NCBI RefSeq assembly: GCF_001269385.1
Contig: NZ_CXOO01000003.1
Span: forward strand, 24,172 to 88,171
Origin: Limnohabitans sp. DM1
GTDB taxonomy: Bacteria > Pseudomonadota > Gammaproteobacteria > Burkholderiales > Burkholderiaceae_C
DNA: 64,000 bases
Reading direction: 5' to 3'
Position 1 is the stretch's first letter. Each line of letters starts with the position of its first letter. The translations under genes and the position numbers were made by a program. Shown in pieces: positions 24,411 through 34,519 of the stretch. Below the pieces are notes generated by a model that was not told where the DNA came from, ran no database searches, and saw only the letters and a list, made by a program, of their open reading frames with translations.

Positions 24411-25196
24411 ATGCGCGCCCTGTCCACCTGGCTGCCTGCCACCCGCCCTGTCGGTGTCTTCACCGACATCGACGACACGCTGACCACCGACGGCGCCATC
24501 ACCCCCGACGCTTTGCAGGCCCTGGCCGATCTGAAAGCGGCGGGGCTGCATGTGGTGCCGATCACCGGGCGGCCGGTGGGCTGGAGCGAGCCCTTTGCGG
24601 CCAGTTGGCCGGTGGACGCCATCGTGGCCGAAAACGGGGCGTTGGCGCTGCAACATTCGGCCAGCTGGGGTTTGCGCAAGCTGTATCAGCAAGACGCGGC
24701 CACGCGCAGCGCCAACTTCATCCGCATGCAGGCGGTGCTGGCGCAGATTGAAGGCAGCGTGCCGGGTGCACGACGCTCACAAGACAGCGCCGGGCGCGAG
24801 ACCGACATCGCCATTGACCACAGCGAATTCACGCACATGCCCCAAAGTGCCATCGACGCGGTGGTGCGCACGATGCAGGCGGCGGGCATGACGGCAACGG
24901 TGAGCAGCATCCACATCAACGGCTGGTTTGGCGCGCACAGCAAACTCACCGGTGCCCGCTGGATCGTGCGCGAGCTGTGGGGCCGCGATCTGGATGCCGA
25001 AATGGACCGCTGGGTTTATGTGGGAGACTCGACCAATGACCAGGTGATGTTTGAGCACTTTGCGCACAGCGTGGGGGTGGCCAACATCCGGCGCTTTGAG
25101 CCGCAGCTGACGCACCCGCCGCGCTACATCACACCCAGCGAACGCGGCGCGGGCTTTGCCGAGCTGGCGCGGCATGTATTGAGCGGCCTGGCCTGA
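24411..25196 (+). CDS. HAD-superfamily (IIB/Cof-type) phosphatase
   Basis: The 261-residue protein has HAD motif I FTDIDDTLTTDG (about 17-28), motif II PITGRP, and motifs III/IV with YVGDSTNDQVMF. The cap and motif spacing resemble Cof or mannosyl-3-phosphoglycerate phosphatases. Substrate cannot be told from sequence. It is followed 61 bp later by the methyltransferase gene and may be co-transcribed. Confidence 0.8.
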   Translation: MRALSTWLPATRPVGVFTDIDDTLTTDGAITPDALQALADLKAAGLHVVPITGRPVGWSEPFAASWPVDAIVAENGALALQHSASWGLRKLYQQDAATRSANFIRMQAVLAQIEGSVPGARRSQDSAGRETDIAIDHSEFTHMPQSAIDAVVRTMQAAGMTATVSSIHINGWFGAHSKLTGARWIVRELWGRDLDAEMDRWVYVGDSTNDQVMFEHFAHSVGVANIRRFEPQLTHPPRYITPSERGAGFAELARHVLSGLA

Positions 25197-25257
25197 ACGA
25201 CTTTCTTATCCCCCTGCGCGAGCCTTTGCGCGACAACCACCCCCGACAGGACTGCGC

Positions 25258-26421
25258 ATGAACGCCCCCACTATGTTGACCTGGTCTGAACAAGACGCCG
25301 AGCACTCGGCCCTTTGGCGCTCTGACCAGGCCCTGCCCGCCCGCGTGGTGTTGGCAGATGACACACTGTCCGCCGACAGCGCTTACCGGCTGGCCTGCGC
25401 GGGCACGGGTTTGCTGTGGCGTGGCGATTTTCAGAACGCGCGCCAGTTGCTGCAGGCCTTGTCGCGGCGCATTGACAAGCCCAAAAAAGCACGCGCCAAA
25501 AAACCGGCACCCGATGCGCAGCCCTTGCCCGGTACGGCCTTTCACGCTCACCGCCAGGCGCAAGCCCAGCGCACACGCGTACTGAGTCAGATCTTGATCG
25601 AGTTGAGCGGCGACTACAGCATCAACCTGCGCCGCGCACCGGACGTGCGACAAGTCTGTGTGCAAGCCTTTGGCCCGACCAATGGCCAAACCAGCGTGAT
25701 TTCTTTGCGCGCCTTGCAGGGGGTGATTGGCGCTTTTGAGTGGCGCAAGAATGGCGTCGAGTTGCCCGCATTGGGCGAGGGGCTGCGCATTCACCCGCAT
25801 TACGGCGTGTTTTCACCGGTGCGTGGCGAGTATGTGGCGCTGGTGGCCAAGGCGCCCTTGCCTGCGGCGCTGAAGGATCATTCGGTGGCTTTTGACATTG
25901 GTGTGGGCACGGGGGTTTTGTCGGCGGTGCTGGCGCGGCGCGGCGCCCAACAGGTGGTGGCCACCGACATGGCCGAGCGGGCACTGGCCTGCGCCCGCGA
26001 CAACCTGCAGCGCCTGGGCTTGCAAAACCAGGTGCAGCTGCTGCAGGCCGATTTGTTCCCGCTGGGCCAAGCGGCTTTGGTGGTCTGTAACCCGCCGTGG
26101 CTGCCCGCACGCCCGACTTCGGTGCTGGAACAGGCGGTGTATGACGAAGGCAGCCAGATGCTCAAGGGCTTTCTGGCGGGCCTGAAAGCGCATTTGTACG
26201 AAGGCGGCGAAGGCTGGCTGATTTTGTCGGATCTGGCCGAGCATTTGGGCTTGCGCACACGCGAGGCTTTGTTGGGCTGGATTGCCGATGCCGGGCTGCA
26301 AGTGCTCGGCCGCACGGACGTGAAGCCTGTGCACGGCAAATCGCAAGATGCCACCGACCCGCTGCATGCAGCGCGTTCGGCCGAAATGACGTCGCTGTGG
26401 CGGCTGGGGGCGGCGGGTTGA
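25258..26421 (+). CDS. Class I SAM-dependent methyltransferase
   Basis: The 387-residue protein carries a SAM-binding motif FDIGVGTGVLSAVLARRG (about residue 213) and the catalytic VVCNPPWLPARP (NPPW motif), typical of N-methylating enzymes of the HemK/RsmC/N6-adenine type. The N-terminal 190 residues look like an extra domain with a basic KKARAKK stretch. The target (rRNA, protein or small molecule) is unclear. Confidence 0.8.
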   Translation: MNAPTMLTWSEQDAEHSALWRSDQALPARVVLADDTLSADSAYRLACAGTGLLWRGDFQNARQLLQALSRRIDKPKKARAKKPAPDAQPLPGTAFHAHRQAQAQRTRVLSQILIELSGDYSINLRRAPDVRQVCVQAFGPTNGQTSVISLRALQGVIGAFEWRKNGVELPALGEGLRIHPHYGVFSPVRGEYVALVAKAPLPAALKDHSVAFDIGVGTGVLSAVLARRGAQQVVATDMAERALACARDNLQRLGLQNQVQLLQADLFPLGQAALVVCNPPWLPARPTSVLEQAVYDEGSQMLKGFLAGLKAHLYEGGEGWLILSDLAEHLGLRTREALLGWIADAGLQVLGRTDVKPVHGKSQDATDPLHAARSAEMTSLWRLGAAG

Positions 26422-26494
26422 TCTTCGATAGATGCCAGCAAGCGTGACCATGCCGAACTCCGATGGATCGGACCCCATGATGGATGTGGTCTGC

Positions 26495-26750
26495 GAGTGC
26501 ACCTTCGCGGCGAGGGCGCCGCTCCTACAGCGGGCCGCATTTTGTAGGAGCCCCGCCCTCGGGGCGATGGTTGGTGGTCCGCGAGGGCTTCATCGCGGCG
26601 AGGGCGCCGCCCCTACAGCGGGCCGCATTTTGTAGGAGCCCCGCCCTCGGGGCGATGGTTGGTGGTCCGCGAGGGCTTCATCGCGGCGAGGGCGCCGCCC
26701 CTACAGCGGGCCGCATTTTGTAGGAGCCCCGCCCTCGGGGCGATGGTTGG
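26495..26750. repeat. 88-bp tandem REP array (REP family 2), downstream of RAYT
   Basis: TGTAGGAGCCCC starts at 26543, 26631 and 26719, an exact 88-bp period. Each unit pairs the hairpin GCCCCGCCCTCGGGGC with an inverted GGCGAGGGCGCCGC arm ending CCTACA. The last copy stops 1-2 bp from the RAYT stop codon. Confidence 0.9.
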
Positions 26751-26751
26751 T

Positions 26752-27195
26752 TCACAACCAAATAGCATCCCAGTGCGGGTATTGGCCGACACGCTGGACC
26801 AAACCGGCACGCACGGGATTGGCGATCACATACCGCGCCAAGGCGGGCAAATCTTCTTCTTTTCGAACGGCATGGTCGTGAAAACCTTTTTGCCATAAGG
26901 ACACGCCAAGTTTCCTGGCGCTGACGGACTTGACGCCCGCCATACAGCGCGACAAATCGGTGCTCGCCCCCAGTTGCATGAGCCAATGCAAGTGATCAGG
27001 CATGACCACAAATGCCAAGGTGTCCGCATGCTGTAATTGGCTTGCTTGTTGCAGGCATTGGATCAGGCAACGTGCAGCCTGAAAATCATCAAACACCGGT
27101 TGACGATCCACCGTGACCGTCGTGAGCAAATAAATTTGCCCAGTTTGCGTGTGTCGGCCTGTTCGCAAGCTGCTTGATCGAGGCTTGTTGTCCAT
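26752..27195 (-). CDS. REP-associated tyrosine transposase (RAYT)
   Basis: The 147-residue protein belongs to the Y1/IS200-like HUH superfamily. It has the HUH motif in MPDHLHWL (H68, H70), the catalytic tyrosine in RYVIANPVRAGL (Y122), and KGFHDHAVR before it. RAYTs are single-copy chromosomal enzymes thought to process REP hairpins. REP family 2 arrays flank it on both sides, the usual sign of a RAYT and its cognate REPs. No terminal inverted repeats of a classical IS are present. Confidence 0.93.
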   Translation of the reverse strand: MDNKPRSSSLRTGRHTQTGQIYLLTTVTVDRQPVFDDFQAARCLIQCLQQASQLQHADTLAFVVMPDHLHWLMQLGASTDLSRCMAGVKSVSARKLGVSLWQKGFHDHAVRKEEDLPALARYVIANPVRAGLVQRVGQYPHWDAIWL

Positions 27196-27299
27196 CTTGT
27201 ACCTCCCTGCCTCAAATTATCGAAGCGGGGGTGATTCCCCTGCAAGCGCCATTTGAGGGGTTCCCGCATGTATTTGCAGTAGCCATGCAACTGGACACC

Positions 27300-27681
27300 G
27301 TGGAGCCGCGTCCCCGGGGCGATGGTTGCTGGTCCGCGAAGGCGCTTCATCACGGCGAGGGTGCCGCTCCTACAGCGGGTCTCATTTTGTGGGAGCCCCC
27401 ATCAAGGGGGCGCATTTTGCGCCCCCCCCAAATACAGAGGATCGCATTTTGTAGGAGCCACGCCCTCGGGGCGATCGCTGCTGATCCGCGAAGGCTTCAT
27501 CGCGGCGAGGGCGCCGCTCCTACAGCGGGTCTCATTTTGTGGGAGCCCCAATCAAGGGGGCGCATTTTGCAGGCGCCAAAATACAGAGGATCGCATTTTG
27601 TAGGAGCCCCGCCCTCGGGGCGATCGCTACTGGTCCGCGAAGGCTTCATCGCGGCGAGGGCGCCGCTCCTACAACGGGCCG
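27300..27681. repeat. Composite REP array (REP family 2 with extra hairpin), upstream of RAYT
   Basis: TGTAGGAGCC starts at 27450 and 27599, a 149-bp period. The longer unit includes a second hairpin (GGGAGCCCC, ATCAAGGGGGCGCATTTTGC) between REP pairs, absent from the downstream array. It lies between the RAYT start and the uvrA stop. Confidence 0.85.
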
Positions 27682-27694
27682 CCCCCCCCACTGC

Positions 27695-30600
27695 TCAAAC
27701 CCGCGCCAACACCGGCGCCAGCGCCTTGCCGGTGTGGGTGCCCAACAGCACCAAGGCTTCGGGTGTCATGGCCGCCACGATGCGGCCGCCCGCATTGCCG
27801 CCTTCCGGCCCCAGGTCGATCACCCAATCGGCTTCGGCGATCACGTCGAGGTCGTGCTCGATCACGATCACGCTGTGACCGGCGTTGACTAGGCGGTGCA
27901 GCACGCTGATGAGTTTGTCCACGTCGGCCATGTGCAGGCCCACCGTGGGTTCGTCCAGCACATACAAGGTGTGTGGGGCCTTGTTGCCGCGCTTGCCCAC
28001 TTCGTCGCGCACTTTGGTGAGTTCAGTCACCAGCTTGATGCGCTGGGCTTCGCCGCCGCTCAGGGTCGGTGAGGGCTGGCCCAAGGTGAGGTAGCCCAGC
28101 CCCACGTCTTTGAGCAACTGCAGCGGGTGCGCGATGCTGGGCATGGTGGCAAAAAAGTCCACCGCCTCGTCGACTTCCATCTGCAGCACATCGCCAATGC
28201 TTTTGCCGCGCCAGGTCACGGCCAAGGTCTCGGGGTTGAAGCGGGCACCTCGGCAGGTCTCGCAATGCACTTTCACGTCGGGCAAAAAGCTCATCTCGAT
28301 GGTGCGCATGCCCTGCCCTTCGCAGCTGGGGCAGCGGCCTTCACCGGTGTTGAAGCTGAAGCGCCCGGCCGCGTAGCCTCGGGCTTTGGCCTCCAGGGTT
28401 TCGGCAAACAGTTTGCGGATCGTGTCCCAAAAGCCGATGTAAGTGGCGGGGCAAGAACGCGGGGTTTTGCCGATGGGGGTTTGGTCGACTTCGAGCACGC
28501 GGTCGATGGTTTCAAAGCCTTGCACATCGCTGCACGCGGTCAAAGCCACGCGTTGGCCGGCGTCTTGTGCGGTACGGCCTGCAAATGTGGAGCGCTGACT
28601 GACCAGGGCCTGGACATTGGCCAGCAGCACATCGCGGGCCAGGGTGGATTTGCCGGAGCCACTGACACCGGTGACGGCGACCAAGCGCTTGAGGGGCACT
28701 TGCACATCGACTTGGCGCAGGTTGTGCAGGTTGGCACCGGTGAGGGTGAGCCACTGAAGTGTGGGCGCTTCGGGCGTTGCTTCCACAGCGGGTGGGGCCG
28801 CTTTCTTTTTGCCCTTCACTTTGGCTGATGCGGTCGCAGTCTCGACGGCGCTGGCGTTAGCGGTTTGCAAAGAATTGGGATCTGACCCCAATTTCCCCAC
28901 CGCCTCTGCGTGGGGCGCTGGGCTGGGCGACGATTTTGGCGTACCCCCGCCGTATGAGGAGCCCAGCTCAGCGCCACACGCAGAGGCTTTCACCACACGC
29001 CGCACTTGCATCGGATGCTTCATCGCATGCAGCAAATAGCGGCCGGTTTGAGAATCGGCAGACGCGGTGATATCGGCCACCGAGCCTTGCGCCACCAAGC
29101 GGCCGCCGCGTTTGCCCGCACTCGGACCAATGTCGATGATGTGGTCGGCGCGGCGGATGGTGTCTTCGTCGTGCTCCACCACCACCAAGGTGTTGCCCTT
29201 GTCGCTCAGGCTTTGCAAAGCGTTGAGCAAAATCCGGTTGTCGCGGGCGTGCAGGCCAATGGTGGGCTCGTCCAGCACATAGCACACGCCCTGCAAGTTG
29301 CTGCCCAATTGCGCGGCCAGGCGAATGCGCTGCGCCTCGCCTCCCGACAGAGTGGGCGCACCCCGGTCGAGCGTGAGGTAACCCAAACCCACTTCTTCCA
29401 AAAACTCCAGGCGACTTTGGATCTCTGGCACCAAGTCGCGGGCGATGTCGGCGTCGCGACCGGTGAGATGCAACTTGTCCACCCAATGCCGCACATCGGT
29501 GACGGACAAGCTGGCGATGTCGGTGATGCGCCAGCCTTGGCCCGGCGCAGAGCCCAGGCGCACGGCACGGGCCGTGGCGTTCAGGCGAGTGCCTTCGCAA
29601 GTGGGGCAAGCCACATTGGCCAGGTCTTCGATCTCCGGCTCGGCAAAGCTTTGCTCGCGGCCTTTGTTCTTGTCATCTTGCACCGAATCGTCAAACACCA
29701 AGCGCTCGTCCTTGCTGAGCTTGACGCCCGTGCCCACGCAGTCGGGGCACCAGCCGTGTTTGCTGTTGTACGAGAACAAGCGCGGATCGAGTTCGGCATA
29801 CGAGGTGTCGCAAGCCGGGCAAGCGCGCAGCGTCGAAAACACGCGGTGCTGACCGATGCGGGCGGTGGACTCGCCGCTGAACATGGCTTCGCGCAAGCCG
29901 TCCAAATCGCTCAGCACATGCACCACGCCTTTGCCGTGTTCCAGTGTTTTGGTCAGGGCTTGGCGCAGAGCAGTTTCGTTGGTGGGCAGCACATCCAGAC
30001 TGGCCACAGGCAACTCGATGTTGTGCTCCTTGAATCGGTCGATGCGCGGAAAACCTTGTGTGGGCAAAAAGTCACCATCGACGCGCAAGTGCGTGTAGCC
30101 ACGCGGACGCGCCCAATCGGCCAGCTCGGTGTAAACACCTTTGCGGTTGACGACCAACGGGGCCAATAAACCAATGTGCTGACCGCGGAACTGCGTCATC
30201 AGCTGCGCGATGATGCTGTCGGGTGTTTGGGGCTGCACGGGCGTGTTGTCGTGCACGCAGTGCTGAATGCCCAGCTTCACATAGAGCAGGCGCAAGAAAT
30301 GCCAAACCTCGGTGGTCGTGCCCACGGTCGATTTGCGGCCGCCGCGCGAGAGCCGCTGCTCAATCGCCACAGTGGGCGGAATGCCATAGACCGCATCGAC
30401 TTCAGGGCGGCCTGCGGGCTGCACGATGGAGCGGGCGTAGGCGTTCAGGCTTTCCAGATAACGGCGCTGGCCTTCGTTGAACAGGATGTCAAAAGCCAAC
30501 GTGGATTTGCCGGAACCACTCACGCCAGTGACCACGTTGAAGCTGCCACGGGGGATGTTGACGCTCAGGTTTTTGAGGTTGTGCTCTTTGGCGTTGACGA

Positions 30601-33600
30601 TCTGGATGTTGTTGTTCAACACAGGCGCACGCCGAGCAGCTGGGGCAATTGAGCTTGCACCAACCCCGCCACGAACCTTTGCCAGCGAGGCTGCGGTGTC
30701 AGCGGGTGACGATTTTGGCGTACCCCCGCCGTATGAGGAACCCGATGACACCGCAGCCTCGCCCCCACCAAGGTACACATCCGCACTCGACCGCTCAGCC
30801 ACCCCCAACACCTCGCCCATAGAAGCCGCGTACTCGCGCAGCGCCAGCCCCGTGTGCGATGTGGGGTGCTGCCGCACATCGTCCGGCGTGCCCTCGGCCA
30901 CGATCAGGCCCCCGGCATAACCGCCCTCAGGCCCCAAATCGATCAGCCAATCGCTGGCGCGGATCACGTCCAGGTTGTGCTCGATGACAATGAGCGAGTG
31001 CCCCGCTTCGAGCAACTTGCGCAAAGCCCGCATGAGCTTGGCGATGTCGTCAAAGTGCAGGCCCGTGGTCGGCTCGTCAAACAAAAACAGCGTGCCTTTG
31101 CGCGCCAAACTTTGGCGACTCTTGGATGCGCTCTTAGCCGCCTCGGCCAAAAAGCCCGCGAGCTTGAGGCGCTGCGCCTCACCGCCCGACAAGGTGGGCA
31201 CAGGCTGGCCCAGCTTCACGTATTCCAGGCCCACATCGACGATGGGCTGCAGGGCGCGGATCACGTCGCGGTCTTGCGCAAACAAAGCGGCGGCTTCGCT
31301 CACCGTCAAGTCCAGCACATCGGCCACATTCAGGTGGCGCGGCTGCGCCTGGCCCAGAGCCTGGCGCTCGACGGTGATCTCCAGAATTTCGGGGCGATAG
31401 CGCTTGCCATCGCAGTCAGGGCAGCGCAAATACACATCGCTCAAAAACTGCATCTCAACATGCTCAAAGCCCGAGCCGCCGCAAGTGGGGCAGCGGCCAT
31501 CCCCACCGTTGAAGCTGAACTTGCTGGCGGTGTAACCGCGCTGGCGCGAGAGCGGCGCGGTCGCAAAAATTTCGCGGATCGCGTCCCACGCGCCCACATA
31601 GCTCACCGGGTTGGATCGTGCGGTTTTGCCGATGGGCGACTGGTCCACGAACACCACATCGCTCAGGTGGTCGGCACCCAGCAGGCGGTCGTGTGCGCCC
31701 GGGGTTTCGGTGGCTTTGCCAAAGTGGCGCATGAGCGCCGGGGCCAGCACGTCCTGAATCAAACTCGATTTGCCCGAGCCGCTCACGCCGGTGATGGTGA
31801 CCAGGCGCTGCAGCGGAAAGTCCACGCTGATGTTTTGCAGGTTGTGCTCGCGTGCGCCTTCCAAAATCAAGCGCGGCGTGCTGTCGGTGACCATGCGCTT
31901 GAAGCCCAGGCCCACTTGTTTGCGCCCACCCAAATAAGCACCCGTGAGCGTGTCGGCATTGCGCAAGTCGGCGGTCGTGCCGTCAAACACGATCTGCCCG
32001 CCGCGCTCACCGGGGCCAGGGCCCATGTCGATCATGCGGTCGGCGGCCATCATCACAGCAGGATCGTGCTCGACCACGACCAGCGTATTGCCCGCGTCGC
32101 GCAGGCGGTGCATGGCCAAGGTGATGCGGTGCATGTCACGCGGGTGCAGGCCGATGCTGGGCTCGTCCAGCACGAACAAGGTGTTGACCAAACTGGTGCC
32201 CAAGGCGGTGGTGAGGTTGATGCGCTGCACTTCGCCGCCGCTGAGCGTGCGGCTTTGGCGGTCGAGGGTGAGGTAACCAATGCCCACGTCGCACAGGTAT
32301 TTGAGGCGGGTGGTGATTTCTTCCAGCAGCAGTTGCAGGGCTTTTTGTTCGGCGCTTGCGCCTTGGTTTGTTGCCTTCGTGGTTTCTTCTGAGAGGCAGT
32401 CTTCAGCAGATCGTTTTTGTCCGGTGGTTTCTGCGGAGGTTCGGTCTGCATCAGAGCGGGGGGCGGGCTCCTCATACGGCGGGGGTACGCCAAAATCGTC
32501 GCCCGCCCCCCGCTCTGACGCAGACCTTGTGGTCGATCGAGCGTCTTGAGCCCTCTCTGTCGTTGTTGCTGTTGCTGCTGTTGCTGTCGCTGCCTGTGCT
32601 TCTGCTTGTGCGCGCCCTACGGCTTCGGCCGGGGATGGGCTGGGCGACGATTTTGGCGTACCCCCGCCGTATGAGGAGCCCAGCCCATCCCCGGCCGGAG
32701 CCTCCCCCAAAGTGCTCAACAACCCAGCAACCGAAAAGGCCTCCTCAGCCCCTAAAGACGCCTGACCCGACGCCGACACCCGGTCAAAAAACAAACGCAA
32801 ACGGTCGAGCGGCATGATCATCATGTCGTGCAAGCTCAAACCCGGCAGCGCCTCGAGTTGCGCACGCGACCACTTCACCCCCGCGGGCATGAAGCGTTTT
32901 TCCACCTGCAAAACCCCATCGGCATCCGAGTGGCTGCCAATGCGCCAGAGCAAACTCTCGGTCTTCAAACGCGCACCTTGACACGTCGGGCACTCGGTGT
33001 AACTGCGGTACTTGGACAAGAGCACCCGGATGTGCATCTTGTAGGCCTTGCTCTCCAGGTACTCAAAAAAGCGCTTGACGCCATACCACTGGTGGTTCCA
33101 GCGGCCCTTCCACTCGGGCGAACCGTTGATCACCCAGTCTTGCTGGGCTTTCGTCAACTTGTCCCACGCCGTGTCGCGCGGAATGCCTGCGGCCTCGGCG
33201 TGGCGCATCAGGTCGTCCTGGTTTTCTTGCCATGCGGGCGTTTGCAGCGTCTTGATGGCCCCGGCCCGCAAAGTGAGCTTGGGGTTGGGAATGACCAGGC
33301 CGTAGTCCACGCCGATCACGCGCCCAAAACCCCGACAGGTCTCGCACGCACCCACGGCCGAGTTGAAGGAGAACATCGACGGGATCGGGTCGGTGTAGCG
33401 CAAATCGCTGTCCGGGCAATGCAAGCCCGTGGAAAAGCGCCAGATGTCAAAGGCGGGCTCGGAAGAAGAATTGGGATCTGACCCCGATTTTTCCACATAC
33501 ACATTCAGGCGGCCGCCGCGTTTGAGGGCCACTTCGATGGCTTCGACCACGCGGGCTTTTTCGGCCTTGCCCAAACGGAAACGGTCGGCGATCACGTCGA

Positions 33601-34192
33601 GCACTTTGCGCGGGCCGGTGGGGGTGGCCACTTCGCGCTCGGCCTGCACCTTGGTGAAGCCGCTGGCCGACAACCATTGTTCAACCTGCTCGGCGCTGGT
33701 GTTGGCGGGCAGCTCGACAGGGAAGGTCAGAAACAGGCGCGGATCACCTGCTTGCGCGGCACGCTGGGCCAGTTCGGCGTAAATCGTGTCGGGGTTGTCG
33801 TGGCGCACGGGCTGCGCGGTGTCTTTGTCAAACAACTGACCCAGGCGGGCGAACAACAGCTTCAGGTGGTCGTTCAGCTCGGTCATGGTGCCCACGGTGG
33901 AGCGTGAGCTGCGCACCGGGTTGGTCTGGTCAATCGCAATGGCCGGGGGCACACCTTCGACCTTGTCGACGGCCGGTTTGTCCATGCGGTCCAGAAACTG
34001 GCGGGCGTAGGCACTGAAGGTCTCCACATAGCGGCGCTGGCCCTCTGCGTACAGCGTGTCAAACACCAGGCTCGACTTGCCCGAGCCGCTGGGGCCGGTG
34101 ACCACCGTCAACTCGCCCGTGCGGATGTCCAGGTCGAGGTTTTTGAGGTTGTGCTGACGGGCACCACGGATGCGGATGAGACCTTGGGACAT
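27695..34192 (-). CDS. uvrA: Double-length UvrA (two fused UvrA units)
   Basis: At 2165 residues this is about twice normal UvrA (about 940). Four ABC modules are visible: four Walker A motifs (GPSGSGKSS once, GVSGSGKSS once, GVSGSGKST twice) and four TLSGGE(V/A)QR signatures. Zinc motifs such as [11 protein letters not shown] and CPSCEGQG recur in both halves. The start [15 protein letters not shown] (34192) matches UvrA; upstream codons in the frame read through a REP. Tandem UvrA proteins are known in Burkholderiales. The linkers near residues 511, 569, 1157 and 1749 hold peptide inserts encoded by hairpin elements. It recognises DNA damage with UvrB. Confidence 0.93.
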   Translation of the reverse strand: MSQGLIRIRGARQHNLKNLDLDIRTGELTVVTGPSGSGKSSLVFDTLYAEGQRRYVETFSAYARQFLDRMDKPAVDKVEGVPPAIAIDQTNPVRSSRSTVGTMTELNDHLKLLFARLGQLFDKDTAQPVRHDNPDTIYAELAQRAAQAGDPRLFLTFPVELPANTSAEQVEQWLSASGFTKVQAEREVATPTGPRKVLDVIADRFRLGKAEKARVVEAIEVALKRGGRLNVYVEKSGSDPNSSSEPAFDIWRFSTGLHCPDSDLRYTDPIPSMFSFNSAVGACETCRGFGRVIGVDYGLVIPNPKLTLRAGAIKTLQTPAWQENQDDLMRHAEAAGIPRDTAWDKLTKAQQDWVINGSPEWKGRWNHQWYGVKRFFEYLESKAYKMHIRVLLSKYRSYTECPTCQGARLKTESLLWRIGSHSDADGVLQVEKRFMPAGVKWSRAQLEALPGLSLHDMMIMPLDRLRLFFDRVSASGQASLGAEEAFSVAGLLSTLGEAPAGDGLGSSYGGGTPKSSPSPSPAEAVGRAQAEAQAATATAATATTTERAQDARSTTRSASERGAGDDFGVPPPYEEPAPRSDADRTSAETTGQKRSAEDCLSEETTKATNQGASAEQKALQLLLEEITTRLKYLCDVGIGYLTLDRQSRTLSGGEVQRINLTTALGTSLVNTLFVLDEPSIGLHPRDMHRITLAMHRLRDAGNTLVVVEHDPAVMMAADRMIDMGPGPGERGGQIVFDGTTADLRNADTLTGAYLGGRKQVGLGFKRMVTDSTPRLILEGAREHNLQNISVDFPLQRLVTITGVSGSGKSSLIQDVLAPALMRHFGKATETPGAHDRLLGADHLSDVVFVDQSPIGKTARSNPVSYVGAWDAIREIFATAPLSRQRGYTASKFSFNGGDGRCPTCGGSGFEHVEMQFLSDVYLRCPDCDGKRYRPEILEITVERQALGQAQPRHLNVADVLDLTVSEAAALFAQDRDVIRALQPIVDVGLEYVKLGQPVPTLSGGEAQRLKLAGFLAEAAKSASKSRQSLARKGTLFLFDEPTTGLHFDDIAKLMRALRKLLEAGHSLIVIEHNLDVIRASDWLIDLGPEGGYAGGLIVAEGTPDDVRQHPTSHTGLALREYAASMGEVLGVAERSSADVYLGGGEAAVSSGSSYGGGTPKSSPADTAASLAKVRGGVGASSIAPAARRAPVLNNNIQIVNAKEHNLKNLSVNIPRGSFNVVTGVSGSGKSTLAFDILFNEGQRRYLESLNAYARSIVQPAGRPEVDAVYGIPPTVAIEQRLSRGGRKSTVGTTTEVWHFLRLLYVKLGIQHCVHDNTPVQPQTPDSIIAQLMTQFRGQHIGLLAPLVVNRKGVYTELADWARPRGYTHLRVDGDFLPTQGFPRIDRFKEHNIELPVASLDVLPTNETALRQALTKTLEHGKGVVHVLSDLDGLREAMFSGESTARIGQHRVFSTLRACPACDTSYAELDPRLFSYNSKHGWCPDCVGTGVKLSKDERLVFDDSVQDDKNKGREQSFAEPEIEDLANVACPTCEGTRLNATARAVRLGSAPGQGWRITDIASLSVTDVRHWVDKLHLTGRDADIARDLVPEIQSRLEFLEEVGLGYLTLDRGAPTLSGGEAQRIRLAAQLGSNLQGVCYVLDEPTIGLHARDNRILLNALQSLSDKGNTLVVVEHDEDTIRRADHIIDIGPSAGKRGGRLVAQGSVADITASADSQTGRYLLHAMKHPMQVRRVVKASACGAELGSSYGGGTPKSSPSPAPHAEAVGKLGSDPNSLQTANASAVETATASAKVKGKKKAAPPAVEATPEAPTLQWLTLTGANLHNLRQVDVQVPLKRLVAVTGVSGSGKSTLARDVLLANVQALVSQRSTFAGRTAQDAGQRVALTACSDVQGFETIDRVLEVDQTPIGKTPRSCPATYIGFWDTIRKLFAETLEAKARGYAAGRFSFNTGEGRCPSCEGQGMRTIEMSFLPDVKVHCETCRGARFNPETLAVTWRGKSIGDVLQMEVDEAVDFFATMPSIAHPLQLLKDVGLGYLTLGQPSPTLSGGEAQRIKLVTELTKVRDEVGKRGNKAPHTLYVLDEPTVGLHMADVDKLISVLHRLVNAGHSVIVIEHDLDVIAEADWVIDLGPEGGNAGGRIVAAMTPEALVLLGTHTGKALAPVLARV
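28871..28894. repeat. AATTGGG-ATCTGAC-CCCAATT palindromic insert in uvrA, copy 1
   Basis: A 24-bp sequence with a 7-bp stem (AATTGGG/CCCAATT) is embedded in the uvrA reading frame, encoding SDPNS on the minus strand. It matches 33467-33490 at 23 of 24 positions. Confidence 0.75.
28902..28987. repeat. uvrA hairpin element E1
   Basis: Left arm 28902-28928, invariant loop 28929-28960, right arm 28961-28987. The 27-bp arms are inverted repeats of each other at 25 of 27 positions. The loop starts GACGATTTTGGCG and ends CCGTATGAGGA. The uvrA frame is preserved and reads [12 protein letters not shown]. Confidence 0.9.
30685..30762. repeat. uvrA hairpin element E2
   Basis: Left arm 30685-30707, loop 30708-30739 (identical to E1), right arm 30740-30762. 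Arms match at 22 of 23 positions and are unrelated to the E1 arms. Same peptide orientation as E1. Confidence 0.9.
32443..32526. repeat. uvrA hairpin element E3 (inverted loop)
   Basis: Left arm 32443-32468, loop 32469-32500 in the opposite orientation, right arm 32501-32526. Arms match at 25 of 26 positions. In this orientation the frame reads [12 protein letters not shown]. Confidence 0.9.
32621..32702. repeat. uvrA hairpin element E4
   Basis: Left arm 32621-32645, loop 32646-32677 (as E1), right arm 32678-32702. Arms match at 24 of 25 positions. Only about 95 bp separate it from E3. Confidence 0.9.
33467..33490. repeat. AATTGGGATCTGACCCC insert in uvrA, copy 2
   Basis: Same 24-bp sequence as 28871-28894 with one change (CCCCGATTT). 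It encodes GSDPNSS in the first UvrA unit. Confidence 0.7.
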
Positions 34193-34248
34193 GGACGGGC
34201 TTAATGGGGTGGAGGCCAAACATTCTAGGGCCGCACGAATAACCCCCT

Positions 34249-34320
34249 GTGAGCCAGCCCTGCTGCTGATTCGACACGCTATGGCCCACAAGCCATCGCC
34301 AGCAGGGCTGGCTCCTACAA
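34249..34320. repeat. REP family 1 pair
   Basis: GAGCCAGCCCTGCTG and an inverted CGCCAGCAGGGCTGGCTCC with TACAA form a BIME-like pair just upstream of uvrA. Same family as 8009-8290. Confidence 0.75.
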
Positions 34321-34369
34321 CAATGCAGTCATGGGACAAAGGTTAACGTGGGCGTTGGGAGCTTTCCCC

Positions 34370-34447
34370 TGTGGGAGCTTGCCCTGCAAGCGATCAATCC
34401 TCGTAGGACTACCAACCTCGCCATCGCCAGCAGGGCTGGCTCTTGCA
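34370..34447. repeat. REP family 1 pair
   Basis: GTGGGAGCTTGCCCTGCAAG then GCGATC, and an inverted CGCCAGCAGGGCTGGCTC with TTGCA. Same family as 8009-8290. Confidence 0.75.
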
Positions 34448-34478
34448 AAAAAGAAAGCCACGCGATGGCGTGGCTTTC
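34445..34478 (-). terminator. Rho-independent terminator of the 34520-34717 gene
   Basis: An 11-bp perfect stem (GAAAGCCACGC / GCGTGGCTTTC) with a GATG loop at 34453-34478. On the minus strand it is followed by a T-rich tract (CTTTCTTTTTTG). Confidence 0.8.
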
Positions 34479-34519
34479 ATGGGTTGGCATCTGACGGTGG
34501 TCAGGTGCACAGACCTTGC

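Noticed and set aside
26484..26898. Repeated short open frames reading through the REP arrays
   Set aside because: The peptides are translations of the REP repeats with no separate ribosome binding site.
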